A stretch of DNA of 64,000 nt from Terriglobia bacterium (GCA_035712365.1 DASTAW010000048.1:248001-312000), one strand, 5' to 3'. Positions 34,345-42,981 are shown, numbered from the stretch's first letter. Numbers and translations: made by a program. The notes: generated by a model not told the origin, from the letters alone.

Positions 34345-35001
34345 TTAGCGGCGGGTGTGCTGATGTTTTTTCAGTTGCTCTTCACGTCCGAGTTCCTTAA
34401 CTCGCTCGGTAAGCCGATGCACACCCGTTGAAGGGTTCCCGCCCTGATTGCCACGTGTCGCCTGCCAGTGTTCTAAATCCCATGCCCTTTGAACGGCGAG
34501 CTGATAGAACGGAAATATCTGGTTGAACGGAACTTCCTTTTCATACCTTGGCATGTGACCGCGGCAACATGATTGCGCTTGCTGGCGCTCTATATGAGCA
34601 GTCCTGTTCTCGAAGTGCAATAACAGCCAGAGTTCAAAGCACGGATTCGAAATTGCCAGATGAATTCCGTTGGCGTTTGCTTTCTGCTTCGCATCCGGTA
34701 TGTGGGCGTGTGAGTCTACGTCAAACACGCACCAAACCTCGTCATACTCGAGGTTCGCGTCACCGCTCTTGCGAGCCTCACGCTCAGATCTCCTCTTCTC
34801 ATCGACCGCATAGTCAACAAGTTTCTTGGGGTCTTGGCCTACCGGAACAACCTGAATACGCACGAGGCGAATCCTCAACTCATTCTTAAGTCCGTTCAGG
34901 TAGGTTGGCTCCGTAACTTCGCCCTCGCAACAAATGAGTACGCTTGGGCGAGGCTCCGTAAACGCCCTGCGCCGCCGCAGGTCATCGCGTCTACGTGGCA
35001 T
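34345..35001 (-). CDS. RloB/AbiLii-like TOPRIM nuclease
   Basis: A 218-residue RloB-domain protein. VLICCEGEVTEPTYLNGL carries the TOPRIM glutamate, and VWCVFDVDSHAHI the DxD metal motif; NPCFELWLLLHF is a further family block. TOPRIM enzymes of this type cut DNA or tRNA. The N-terminal RRRDDLRRRRAF is strongly basic. The gene starts one base into the stop codon of the upstream ATPase gene (TAATG), so both act together. AbiLii of the lactococcal abortive-infection system and AriB of PARIS are comparable two-gene effectors; the label AbiL-like is inferred from this pairing. Confidence 0.82.
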   Translation of the reverse strand: MPRRRDDLRRRRAFTEPRPSVLICCEGEVTEPTYLNGLKNELRIRLVRIQVVPVGQDPKKLVDYAVDEKRRSEREARKSGDANLEYDEVWCVFDVDSHAHIPDAKQKANANGIHLAISNPCFELWLLLHFENRTAHIERQQAQSCCRGHMPRYEKEVPFNQIFPFYQLAVQRAWDLEHWQATRGNQGGNPSTGVHRLTERVKELGREEQLKKHQHTRR

Positions 35002-36335
35002 TATTCCGTAGCCCCTTCCTGCTTCGTGTCAGAAAATAAGTCGGTCGAACCAACAAACGGTATCGCTCCGTACCGACCCTGAAGGTAGCCGCGCTCAAGG
35101 TTCTCGTTCTTTCTAGTGGTGAAATCCGTAAGCGGGTAGAGATGGGTACCGCCCTGGTCATCCTTCTCAGTGAACCAGACCTGGTCCCGCCTCAAAGAGG
35201 ATCGGTCCAGGACATTTGTATCATGGGTAGTGAAAATAATTTGTGCCGCGCTTGGGTTGAGTTTTGGATCGTTGAAGAGACGGACGACCTCCAGTACCAA
35301 CAAGGGGTGAAGGCTAGAATCGAGCTCATCCACGCAAATGGTCCCCCCAGATGACAATGCTCTGAGCACGGGGCCCAAGAGCCCGAAGAAGGCTAATGTC
35401 CCGTCGGACTCGTTCTCCTCTCCTAGTAACACGCCAGCTTCAGACGAGCTCCGGTGAATGAGGGATAGCGCCTGCCTCTTTTCCCATGATTTCAAAGTGC
35501 GCTCATCTTCCTCACTCAATCGACCAACAAATTTTCGAAGGGACGCGAAAAACTCTTCTGCGACAGCCTTTTGGTCAGCATCCAATCCGGGTGGTAGTGC
35601 AAACAAGTCTACCTCGTCTACGCTTAGCCCAATAATTCCCAAATCTGCTGCTTTTAGCATTCTCAGCACGAGAGGCTTATGTCGGGAGTCTTGACACATC
35701 TCTGCAGTTTGTTGACGAAGAGAGTGGCGTTCTCTGGACAGGCACGTAAGTCGTTCTGCAAACCACCTGTAAATGGGTAGCAATGCCTCGTGGTTGTTTT
35801 GGGCCGCAGCCGAAAGAAATAGGCTGTTTGGTCTCGTGAGGCGCTCGATCGCTTGGTTATCACCGGTTAGCTTCTTTCCGAAAGTGAAAGCTCTGCGCTC
35901 GCGCCGGAACCACATCTGCTTCCTATTAGGCCGTTTTGAGGTTGGGTATGCATTGAGCCACTCCCTAACGATCTCATGATCGTTCAGCACGAAGCCATAC
36001 GAGTAGCGTGTCCCATCAGTCAGCACGTCAGCTTCAAAAAAAGATCCCGCGCTCTTAGATTGCGCGTCAAGAAGGAAGGGATTACGAGGGATAGGCCCCT
36101 CGGGCGGCCATTGCCTTTGCGAGTTTAAAACTGCGCCACGCATATACGCAAGTGCCTTGAGAACATTTGTTTTTCCCGAGGCATTCGCACCATAGATCGC
36201 AGCAGCTCGGAGGAGTCCTAGGTTGAGGCCTTCAACTTGCGTTACGGCCTCGGACGAATCCGTTAGTGAGCCAGCCACCATCGAGAGCTCTTGTTCCTCC
36301 TTAAGAGAGCGGAAATTTTGGACACGGAACCTCAT
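35001..36335 (-). CDS. AAA15-family ATPase of AbiL/RloA type
   Basis: A 444-residue ABC-like ATPase. MRFRVQNFRSLKEEQELSM at the N-terminus is the typical FRS(F/L) opening of AAA15/OLD-like proteins. Walker A is AIYGANASGKTNVLKAL, and near the C-terminus ICVDELDSSLHP is Walker B with IFTTHDTNVLD as H-loop. It is expected to sense phage infection and activate the adjacent RloB-like nuclease, as AbiLi or AriA do. The ATG at 36335 precedes the conserved opening; the frame continues to a TTG at 36374 within a palindrome. The pair thus forms a probable bicistronic defence operon. The codon usage is similar to its neighbours but GC is lower than in housekeeping genes. Confidence 0.85.
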   Translation of the reverse strand: MRFRVQNFRSLKEEQELSMVAGSLTDSSEAVTQVEGLNLGLLRAAAIYGANASGKTNVLKALAYMRGAVLNSQRQWPPEGPIPRNPFLLDAQSKSAGSFFEADVLTDGTRYSYGFVLNDHEIVREWLNAYPTSKRPNRKQMWFRRERRAFTFGKKLTGDNQAIERLTRPNSLFLSAAAQNNHEALLPIYRWFAERLTCLSRERHSLRQQTAEMCQDSRHKPLVLRMLKAADLGIIGLSVDEVDLFALPPGLDADQKAVAEEFFASLRKFVGRLSEEDERTLKSWEKRQALSLIHRSSSEAGVLLGEENESDGTLAFFGLLGPVLRALSSGGTICVDELDSSLHPLLVLEVVRLFNDPKLNPSAAQIIFTTHDTNVLDRSSLRRDQVWFTEKDDQGGTHLYPLTDFTTRKNENLERGYLQGRYGAIPFVGSTDLFSDTKQEGATE

Positions 36336-36360
36336 TAGCAAGGTGGGCCTCACTCGTTCT

Positions 36361-36385
36361 GTACGGTACTTCAAAGATACCGTAC
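36361..36385. promoter_or_regulatory. Palindrome at the AbiL-like operon promoter
   Basis: GTACGGTA (36361-36368) and TACCGTAC (36378-36385) form a perfect 8-bp inverted repeat with a 9-bp spacer, 26 bp upstream of the ATPase start. On the minus strand a TATCTT hexamer lies within it, so a repressor bound here could block transcription. The site is visible; its function is inferred. Confidence 0.45.
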
Positions 36386-36745
36386 AAAGCTAAATTTGCA
36401 CGAAATTGTCGAAAAAGCAATCTTAAAACAGAGAGTAAATATTTTAGAAGTGCGTGCCGCAGGGCACACGATCAGCAATTCTTCGAGCTATTTGTTCCTG
36501 CTCCGCATGCCCCTCCGGCACCCTCTCGGCAAGGTAAAGGAAAAAGGCTTTTGGGGGGCGCAGTGGGGCAGCCTCCCTGGATTTGAGATTCAAGATCATT
36601 GGAAATATGATGATTGACAATTCATAATTACTGGCTTGGTGCCCTTTGCAAGCTGTCTAAAGTTGTCAACGTGTTTCGTGATCGTCGAAGTGCTACCCGC
36701 GAAAAAAAGTGCAACCCGAAGCCCGAACAGAGCATCTTGCGGAAG
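36386..36745. other. Intergenic region before radical SAM gene
   Basis: A 360-bp gap between divergent transcription units. It is AT-richer than its surroundings at 36,386-36,450. No gene is supported; the frame of the radical SAM gene continues back to 36,614 from a TTG, but the protein there shows no recognisable similarity. Confidence 0.35.
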
Positions 36746-37831
36746 GTGACCTCTATTAAGCCAAAGCCAAGCCTGACGCCTGCCGGGATGCTGTTTGCCT
36801 GGGGCAGAGTGTTGACCGGCAGGGTCCCGATGCTCTCCATTGAGATCACGCGGGAGTGCCCGCTGAGCTGTCCCGGATGCTACGCGTATGGAGAAGGCCA
36901 CCTGGGCGGCGGAACCACTCTGAGTGAACTGAACGACCTGCGCGGGGATGAGCTGGTGGAGGGCGTTCTGCGGCTGGTGCGCCGGCACAAACCTCTGCAG
37001 GTTTCGCTGGTTGGCGGAGAGCCGATGGTGCGGCATCGCGAGCTCAGCAGAATCCTTCCAGCGCTCGGCGAGATGGGTGTGTTTACGATGGTGGTGACCA
37101 GCGGCGTTGTTCCCGTTCCGAGGGAGTGGATGGACATCCCGCGGCTGCGCATTGCCATTTCAGTGGACGGCCTGCCGGAACATCACGACATCCGAAGGAA
37201 GCCGGCGACCTACCAGCGCATCCTGAAGAACGTGGAAGGCCGCGAGTTCAACGTGCATTGGGTGATTACCCGCCCGATGCTCGAACGCGAAGGCTACCTG
37301 GAAGAGTACGTAAATTTCTGGAGCGCGCGCCCGGAAGTGAACCGCATCTGGGTAAGCGTTTACACTCCGCAAATCGGCGAGCAGAGCCCTGAAGTGCTGG
37401 CACCGGCGGACCGCGCCACCCTGGCCGCGCAATTGCCTGCGCTGGCCAGACGATACCGGAAGCTCCTTTTCACTGAAGGCCTTGGCCAGGCCCTTCTCCG
37501 CCCGCCCGAAAATCCCGGCGACTGCGTCTTCGCCAAGATGTCAGCCAATTATTCAGCCGACCTTGAAACCCGCGTGGAGCCCTGCGTCTTTGGCGGGACG
37601 CCCGACTGCGCCCAATGCGGGTGCGCCATCAGCAGCGGCTTGCACTGGATCAGGAACATTAAACTGGCGGGCCCGGTGAAGATTGATCACTTCATTGCCG
37701 CCTCGGTGGGCGTCGGGCTCCTGATGAGCCGGCTGCGATCACGCGCGGCACGCCCGACTCGATGGAAACCTTCCGCCATTCGTCCACATTCCGAAACCGA
37801 GTTGATAAAAATTCGGCCCCCAAGGGCGTAG
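36746..37831 (+). CDS. Radical SAM protein
   Basis: A SAM radical enzyme. IEITRECPLSCPGCYAYGEGH carries the C-x3-C-x2-C cluster motif, followed by VSLVGGEPMV (the GGE loop), IAISVDGLPEHHD and other TIM-barrel elements. Near the C-terminus a second group, CVFGGTPDCAQCGCAIS, may bind an auxiliary iron-sulfur cluster as in SPASM-like enzymes. The reaction is unknown; peptide modification and lipid methylation/rearrangement are possible. The start is uncertain: GTG at 36746 (VTSIKPKPSLTPAG) is chosen because a conserved-looking region begins there, while ATG at 36788 is the first ATG before the motif. It is single, facing HigBA-like genes. Confidence 0.75.
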   Translation: MTSIKPKPSLTPAGMLFAWGRVLTGRVPMLSIEITRECPLSCPGCYAYGEGHLGGGTTLSELNDLRGDELVEGVLRLVRRHKPLQVSLVGGEPMVRHRELSRILPALGEMGVFTMVVTSGVVPVPREWMDIPRLRIAISVDGLPEHHDIRRKPATYQRILKNVEGREFNVHWVITRPMLEREGYLEEYVNFWSARPEVNRIWVSVYTPQIGEQSPEVLAPADRATLAAQLPALARRYRKLLFTEGLGQALLRPPENPGDCVFAKMSANYSADLETRVEPCVFGGTPDCAQCGCAISSGLHWIRNIKLAGPVKIDHFIAASVGVGLLMSRLRSRAARPTRWKPSAIRPHSETELIKIRPPRA

Positions 37832-37942
37832 CAACAGGCAGCGATACCTCTGCGAATTTTCGCTGATTTCAAAATCAAGAACCGCTGAGTCTCGCAGGCG
37901 CAGGTCCTGCGCTGCGCGGTCTTTACTGTGCCATCGGCGAGT

Positions 37943-38290
37943 TTATGCCGCTGCTCTTTTCGCCTTGCGGCGCGCCGGCCGGCGAATTTCTTCAAACTGG
38001 TTGATGCGCACAACGCCGGCGGGCAGTACGGCGCGGATTTCGAGTTCGCCGCCCATCGCCTGGATCATCTTTCGAAGTGTGCTGATCAGCATATCGGTTC
38101 GCTTCTCCACTTTTGAGACGGCGGCCTGGTTGATGTGCAGGTTTTCAGCCAGAGATTCCTGGGTGAGCTTCAAAGCCTCGCGAAGCTCGTCCAGGGCCAT
38201 TTCCGCGATCATTCGGTCAGCCTTGGCCCGGGAGCGGGCGCGGGCTGCGGGCGGCATCTTCGCCTGAAGTTCCTTGAAATTCCTAGCCAT
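37943..38290 (-). CDS. HigA-type XRE antitoxin
   Basis: A 115-residue helix-turn-helix protein. LKLTQESLAENLHINQAAVSKVEKRTDMLISTLRKMIQAMGGELEIRA is a XRE-type helix-turn-helix domain followed by the short beta segment usual in HigA-type antitoxins. It probably neutralises the adjacent HigB-like toxin and represses the operon. ATG at 38290 lies inside the 3' end of the toxin gene (eight-base overlap), giving the toxin-first order characteristic of HigBA. The upstream frame to 38392 lacks a start with a binding site and overlaps the toxin. Confidence 0.85.
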   Translation of the reverse strand: MARNFKELQAKMPPAARARSRAKADRMIAEMALDELREALKLTQESLAENLHINQAAVSKVEKRTDMLISTLRKMIQAMGGELEIRAVLPAGVVRINQFEEIRRPARRKAKRAAA

Positions 38291-38648
38291 CGGTTGGTCC
38301 CTCCTTTCGCAATGCGGCCAGGTGCTCATCGTAGAGCTTGTCCGCAAGTGGAACGAATTTTTCATACCATCTGTCATCGCCAGTCTTGTCACCGCCGATC
38401 AGCAGGATGGCGCATCGCCGCGGGTCAAACGCATAAAGCAGCCGGCAGGGGCGGCCTGCGTGCTGAACGATCAACTCCTTCATGTTGGGATGTCTTGAGG
38501 AAGCAATCGGGCCGGAGTGCGGGCGCCTGAGCGCCGGGCCAAATCGCTGGAGCAAAATCACTTTGGCATCGACACCTTCCTGTTCGCCTTCAGAGAGGCC
38601 GGCCCACCACTCCGCAAATTCATTGGTGAACTCAACATCTCATTCCAT
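38283..38648 (-). pseudogene. HigB-like RelE/Gp49 toxin with in-frame TGA at codon 3
   Basis: From codon 4 the frame reads DVEFTNEFAEWWAGLSEGEQ, then GPALRRPHSGPIASSRHPNM, KELIVQHAGRPCRLLYAFDP, RRCAILLIGGDKTGDDRWYE and KFVPLADKLYDEHLAALRK. This is a full-length RelE-superfamily (phage Gp49-like) mRNA interferase. But ATG GAA is followed by TGA at 38640-38642 where related toxins have a tryptophan codon (TGG, MxWDVE). The first start in frame beyond it is GTG at 38561, which would lack the first 26 conserved residues. The gene is read as nonsense-mutated, or as one base error in assembly. The antitoxin gene overlaps its 3' end. Confidence 0.75.
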
Positions 38649-38882
38649 GTAGGGAATATAACCTTTATGGAATATGATTGTCAAAGTGAGCGCGAGAGGG
38701 CCCGGCCGCGGGGGCATGCTGCGGGATTTGAGATTGGACATTTCAGATGGTAGAAAACGGAAGATTGGAACATCGTGGAATGGCGGTGGCGCAATTGCCC
38801 GCCTCGACTTTTCTAATTCTTCCGCCCCCTTTCGGGGCCGTTTACCCGCCACCGCCCTTTTTCATCCTTCACACTTCATCCT

Positions 38883-39344
38883 TCAGTCTGATTTTTCGCG
38901 TTTGTACTCGAAGATGCCCTGGCCGGAACCTTTGCCGGCGGCGAACGTCTTGGGATAGATGCGGCCGGTGAGGTCAAAACAGATGCGCAGCCGGTCGCCG
39001 GAGAGTTCATAGATGCCGGTCAGCGTTCCACCCCAGAATCCCTGGCTGGCGAGCGGACTTTCATCATGGTGGAAAACCCAGATGGTGTTGGGGCCGGCGG
39101 TCCCAAGCTTGAAGACGGATGGCGTCAGGTTCCCCTCGTAAATCATGATGTACTGATCGCCGTGGATGGTCAGGCTGGCGTCGCCGGACAGTCGCTCGCC
39201 GCTGAAAATCGCCCGGGTGAGCTTCCAGGTGCCTTGCAGCTTTTTTGCATCGTCCGGGGGCGTATGAGTGGGCGAAACGCCGGTTTTCGAGCAGGCGTTC
39301 ATCGCCAGCAGACTGCCGGCGAGAATGACGGTTAGCATGCGCAT
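38883..39344 (-). CDS. TIGR03067-like lipoprotein
   Basis: A 153-residue exported lipoprotein. The signal peptide MRMLTVILAGSLLAMNAC ends in a lipobox-like LAMNAC. The mature part starts with DDAKKLQGTWKLTRAIFSGERL, which is the typical 'LQGTW' opening of TIGR03067 domain proteins, and ends KGSGQGIFEYKREKSD. Function is unknown; members occur mainly in Planctomycetes and Acidobacteriota. It faces upstream a 240-bp gap and lies downstream, without obvious coupling, of an unrelated exported protein gene. Confidence 0.7.
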   Translation of the reverse strand: MRMLTVILAGSLLAMNACSKTGVSPTHTPPDDAKKLQGTWKLTRAIFSGERLSGDASLTIHGDQYIMIYEGNLTPSVFKLGTAGPNTIWVFHHDESPLASQGFWGGTLTGIYELSGDRLRICFDLTGRIYPKTFAAGKGSGQGIFEYKREKSD

Positions 39345-39583
39345 GGCCCGCTAACTCCGGGATGGAAGATTTGATTCGTCGCTGAGGCCCGATGCCCGTG
39401 GCTGGTGGGCAGGCTTGCGAAAGGGCCTCAGCCCTGGTCCGTCGTTGCGGATTGTAGCATAACGAGCGCCGTTTTGAGCCCCAGGTTTTGGACAGAGGGC
39501 CAGCTCGCAATGAAAACGCGGTCCAGTTGCTTTCTGCGCTGCTCCTGCTGCCAGGCCTCGCCGCCTGCGCCTTCCCCTGAAGG

Positions 39584-40678
39584 TCAGGGTGAAAACCTGC
39601 CCACCTGGTAGGGAAGTATTTTCGCCAGTGAATTCGCCTCTCTGATTTCCATGCCGCTGCCTGGGCCTTCGACCGACAAAGACTTGAGGGGCAGACGCAG
39701 GTCCAGAAACCGATCGTGCATGGCAATCAAAGGATCGAATGTGTCGCGCGTACTGCCGGAAAAGAGGGTTGCGCCTGCGGCATTCTTCACCGTGAACGAG
39801 TACTGCACAAAGAAACGATTGCTGGTTGCGCGGCCTGCCTCATCGAAGGTGGCGCGGGTCATGGGATTGGAGCTTAAGATGATGGAGAAATTCTTTCCAT
39901 TGGGAGTCCTGATCACCATGACGTTCGGCGAGGGCGGAATTTCTTTGAGCGTCGCTTTCGCCGGAAGCTCGGCGCCTGGCGTGGGTAAAGGCGCCCTCGC
40001 CTCGAACCGGACGTAAACGAATGATTCATCTGTTGTCGCCTGCAACTCCCATTCAACTTCGCTCGGTTTGAACCATTTTGCGTTGATCGCTGCATATGGG
40101 ACCTTGCTCCAGGGCGATCCCGAGCGCGAAAAAGCTCCGCCCTCAGGCGGTATGGCCGCTTCCAGGGCCGAAGCGCCGATGGGTTCCTGGTCAAGCAGAT
40201 CCTCCGCAATCTTCCAAGAGCCTTTTTCAAGCACCAATTTCCCCAGATAGTACTGTGGAGCGGGGCTGGTGGAACGAGTGATTTTTCCCAACACCGCGGC
40301 GTGGCCATTCCTGATCCGGACGCCCATCAACGTGTAGCGGACCGCGGGATCGGGAGGAAATCCTTTACTGAACTGCTGGATGAATTTTTCTCCCGCTTCG
40401 TCCAGTTTTCTCCTGGACTGCACGCTCAGATACAGCTTCCCGTTTCCTGTCTGCTCGGACTTTTCCAGCGACCGGAATACGGCGACGACAGCATTCCTGG
40501 AAGAATTGTCTCGAGTGGCTGGAACCGGAGGCGTTTCGCTGCGTCCCTTGGAACTCCAAGAATGGACCGGCGTTGCAAGCACCAGGATCAACACAAAAGC
40601 AAAAAGCCGGTTCTGATATTTCAGGTCCGCTCGTTGCGATCCGCGTCTGTCTTTGCTGTCGAGCATCGGGTCTCTCAT
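39584..40678 (-). CDS. Exported protein of unknown function
   Basis: A 364-residue product with a hydrophobic N-terminal segment (LFAFVLILVLATPVHSW) after a charged start, so probably secreted. Residues 60-150 resemble a small NTF2-like or stress-type domain (VVAVFRSLEKSEQTGNGKLYLSVQSRRKLDEAGE). The C-terminal half (WELQATTDESFVYVRFEARAPLP, PNGKNFSIILSSNP) looks beta-rich, like a carbohydrate-binding or DOMON-like fold. I do not recognise the family. ATG at 40678 or at 40666 could be the start. It is flanked by the TIGR03067-like gene and the foldase gene. Confidence 0.55.
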   Translation of the reverse strand: MRDPMLDSKDRRGSQRADLKYQNRLFAFVLILVLATPVHSWSSKGRSETPPVPATRDNSSRNAVVAVFRSLEKSEQTGNGKLYLSVQSRRKLDEAGEKFIQQFSKGFPPDPAVRYTLMGVRIRNGHAAVLGKITRSTSPAPQYYLGKLVLEKGSWKIAEDLLDQEPIGASALEAAIPPEGGAFSRSGSPWSKVPYAAINAKWFKPSEVEWELQATTDESFVYVRFEARAPLPTPGAELPAKATLKEIPPSPNVMVIRTPNGKNFSIILSSNPMTRATFDEAGRATSNRFFVQYSFTVKNAAGATLFSGSTRDTFDPLIAMHDRFLDLRLPLKSLSVEGPGSGMEIREANSLAKILPYQVGRFSP

Positions 40679-41049
40679 GATTCTTCACTCCCAGGCGGTC
40701 AGATCCGAACACCGGCGGGCCGATACCCTGCGGCCTGTTGCGGAGTTCAAAATCAAGAACAGCATAGCAAAAAGGCAGGCCGTGGAACACCCCAGCTAAC
40801 GAAGAGCTGGTAGCGAGGACCACCTTTTTGGAGGTCCGCAGTGTTCGATCGAATGAGGATAAAATCCGCAGACCGCGGATGCGGCGGTTTGCGCTATCCC
40901 TGCTTCTTCGAGCGGCGGGTCGGTGTGGCGCGGCACGCGCGAAGCGGAATGTCAAATTTGAAAGCCCAGATTTCAGATGTCTGTTCGGTGCGGCGAGCCG
41001 CGGGCGGGAGCTGAGATCAGCCCCGAAATGGCGCGCCGAGCTGGGGCAA
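40679..41049. other. Intergenic stretch with dispersed repeat
   Basis: This 371-bp gap between the exported protein gene and the foldase gene contains repeat copy C and no supported gene. Confidence 0.5.
40806..40901 (+). repeat. Dispersed repeat, copy C (most complete)
   Basis: It opens GCTGGTAGCGAGGACCACC, TTTTT, GGAGGTCCGCAG (a hairpin with one mismatch), and continues GAGGATAAAATCCGCAGACC then GCGGATGCGGCGGTTTGCGC. Copy B at 34,188-34,281 shares most of the right half, copy A at 30,071-30,126 the left half. Together they define a family about 95 bp long. Confidence 0.65.
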
Positions 41050-42981
41050 TTATTGAGTTGAATAGGAAGCCAGGAAGGTTTTCATTCCCTGCTCGTTCAT
41101 TTTGAGCTGGCCGGAGGCGATAAGTTCCTTCTTGAGGTTCTGGCGGTAGATCTCATACGCGAGGGCGCGCTTCTGGGTCAGAAGCTGTTCGCGGATCTCG
41201 GTTTGCTGCGCAGCGAAGCCGCTTTCATCCGGAGGAGTGTGAGTCAGGACGTGGATCACGACGTCATTACCCTCCGCCGTAAGCACTCCGCTAGTCTGGC
41301 CAGGCTGGAGCGTGAAGGCTTCCGGCACGCCCTGGCCGGGTCCGAGATTGGGGACGGTGTCCTGCTGGGTAAAATCATTGCTCTCCTGCAAGTTGTAACC
41401 GCCGGCCTTGGCAAGCTTGGCAAAGTCGCCCTTTTTGGCAGCCTCGGCGAAAGCCTGCGCTTTCTGGTGGGCCAGGGTCTGGGACTGCGCCGCGCGGTAA
41501 TCCTCTTCCACGCGGGCGCGAACGTCGTCGAGCTTGGGCGTGTGGGCAGGGACAATCTGCGTCACCTGGATGATGGCCGTGCCTTTGGGAACGGTGATCG
41601 GCTGGCCCACTTCGTCCTGGCGCAACTGGAATGAGAGGTTCTGGAAGGCATCGTTCGAGCCGAAGTCGGGAACGGTCTGGTTGTACTGGTAGAGAGGGGT
41701 CTGCTTGACCTCGAGCCCGGCCTGTTTGGCGACGGACGCAAACTGCTTGGGGTTGGCCTTGAGTTTGGTTTCAAGCTGGTCTGCATAGGCCTCGAGCGCG
41801 GCAGCCATTTTTTGCTTCATCAGCATGTCGTGGATGGCGCCCTGGACATCGTTGAAGGATTGCAGGTGTGCGGTCTGCTTGTCGAAAACCTTGATGATGT
41901 GGATGCCGTAGGTGGTGTGCACCAGCCCGCTGACCTGCCCGGGGGCCATGTTGAACGCCGTGTCTTCAAACTCCTTCACGGTCTGCCCGTGCGTGATCCA
42001 GCCGATGTCGCCGCCGTTTGAGGCGCTGGTGTCTTCCGAATATTTTTTCGCCATGTCGGCGAAGTTGGCGCCCGCCTTGATTTTGGCCAGCACGTCGGCC
42101 GCAGTCTTTTCCAGTTGCTTAACCTGCTCCGGGGTCTTGCCCGTGGTCTTGAAGAGAATGTGCGAGACCTTCACGCGGTCCGGCACGCGGTAATCTTCAA
42201 GGTGGCTGGTGTAATACTGCTTCATTTCAGCGTCGCTGACGTTGACGTTGGCGCGCACGTCGTCGGGAGTGATGAGGACGTACTGGGCCTGCCGCTGCTC
42301 TTTCTGCTGATAGCGGGCGGCGTTTTTCTGGAAATAAGCCTGCAGGTCCTTCTCGGTGACGGGGACGGCCTTCAAAAACTTGCTGGGATCAAAAACCACG
42401 TACTGAATTTTCGCTTTCATGTAGTGCTGGTTATAGTCCTCGTGCACCTCGGCAGGCGCGACCGCAACGCCGTCGGACACCACCGCCTGGATCTTCTGGA
42501 TCAGCAGGCTCTGACGAATCTCGTCCTCGAACTCCTGGGTGGAAATGCCCATCTGCTGGCTGACGAAGTTCTGGTATTGCTGCATGCCGATAAAATTGCC
42601 GTTGGGATAGAGCCAGGGCAACTGTCGCATCGCGGCCCTCAGTTCCTGGTCGGAGACCTCCAGGCCCATTTTCCTGGCCTGCATCGCCATGGCCTGGTTC
42701 AGGACCATCTCGTCCAGCATGGTGCCGGCGATGACGGGCACAAGCTGCGGATTGCTCCCCAGCGAGGAGTTGCGCAGGCGGGTATCGATGCGGTCTCTGA
42801 GGTCCTGCATGGTGATTTTGACGCCGCCAATGCTCGCCAAAACGTCGCTTGAACCCTGCTGAATGTCCCCGCCGCCGAGCGGCGTGAACACCAGAATCAT
42901 GCCGAGAGAAACGATGGTGAGGAAAAAGACCAGCAGGTACTTTTTCACCCGCTCCCGGTGTTTTTGAAAGAGTCTGAACAT
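41050..42981 (-). CDS. PpiD/SurA-like periplasmic peptidyl-prolyl isomerase
   Basis: A 643-residue membrane-anchored foldase. An N-terminal inner-membrane helix (YLLVFFLTIVSLGMILVF, residues 15-32) is followed by a SurA_N-type chaperone domain (VLASIGGVKITMQDLRDRI; FVSQQMGISTQEFEDEIRQSLLI). A parvulin-type rotamase domain starts around residue 265 (RVKVSHILFKTTGKTPEQ, FADMAKKYSEDTSASNGGDIGWI, FNMAPGQVSGLVHTTYGIHIIKV). A second, weaker SurA-like segment occupies the last 250 residues. It helps outer-membrane and exported proteins fold, as PpiD does. The gene is transcribed away from the cell-shape cluster. Confidence 0.88.
   Translation of the reverse strand: MFRLFQKHRERVKKYLLVFFLTIVSLGMILVFTPLGGGDIQQGSSDVLASIGGVKITMQDLRDRIDTRLRNSSLGSNPQLVPVIAGTMLDEMVLNQAMAMQARKMGLEVSDQELRAAMRQLPWLYPNGNFIGMQQYQNFVSQQMGISTQEFEDEIRQSLLIQKIQAVVSDGVAVAPAEVHEDYNQHYMKAKIQYVVFDPSKFLKAVPVTEKDLQAYFQKNAARYQQKEQRQAQYVLITPDDVRANVNVSDAEMKQYYTSHLEDYRVPDRVKVSHILFKTTGKTPEQVKQLEKTAADVLAKIKAGANFADMAKKYSEDTSASNGGDIGWITHGQTVKEFEDTAFNMAPGQVSGLVHTTYGIHIIKVFDKQTAHLQSFNDVQGAIHDMLMKQKMAAALEAYADQLETKLKANPKQFASVAKQAGLEVKQTPLYQYNQTVPDFGSNDAFQNLSFQLRQDEVGQPITVPKGTAIIQVTQIVPAHTPKLDDVRARVEEDYRAAQSQTLAHQKAQAFAEAAKKGDFAKLAKAGGYNLQESNDFTQQDTVPNLGPGQGVPEAFTLQPGQTSGVLTAEGNDVVIHVLTHTPPDESGFAAQQTEIREQLLTQKRALAYEIYRQNLKKELIASGQLKMNEQGMKTFLASYSTQ

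Noticed and set aside
36396-36617. A 73-residue plus-strand frame between the AbiL-like and radical SAM genes
   Set aside because: No Shine-Dalgarno and no recognisable motif; could not be supported as a gene.
38640-38642. TGA of the HigB-like gene as a selenocysteine codon
   Set aside because: No SECIS-like hairpin directly follows, RelE-type toxins carry tryptophan there, and a point mutation TGG to TGA is simpler.
39405-39611. A 68-residue cysteine-rich frame
   Set aside because: No ribosome binding site, no homology and a low-complexity Cys/Pro composition; it overlaps the 3' end of the gene on the opposite strand.
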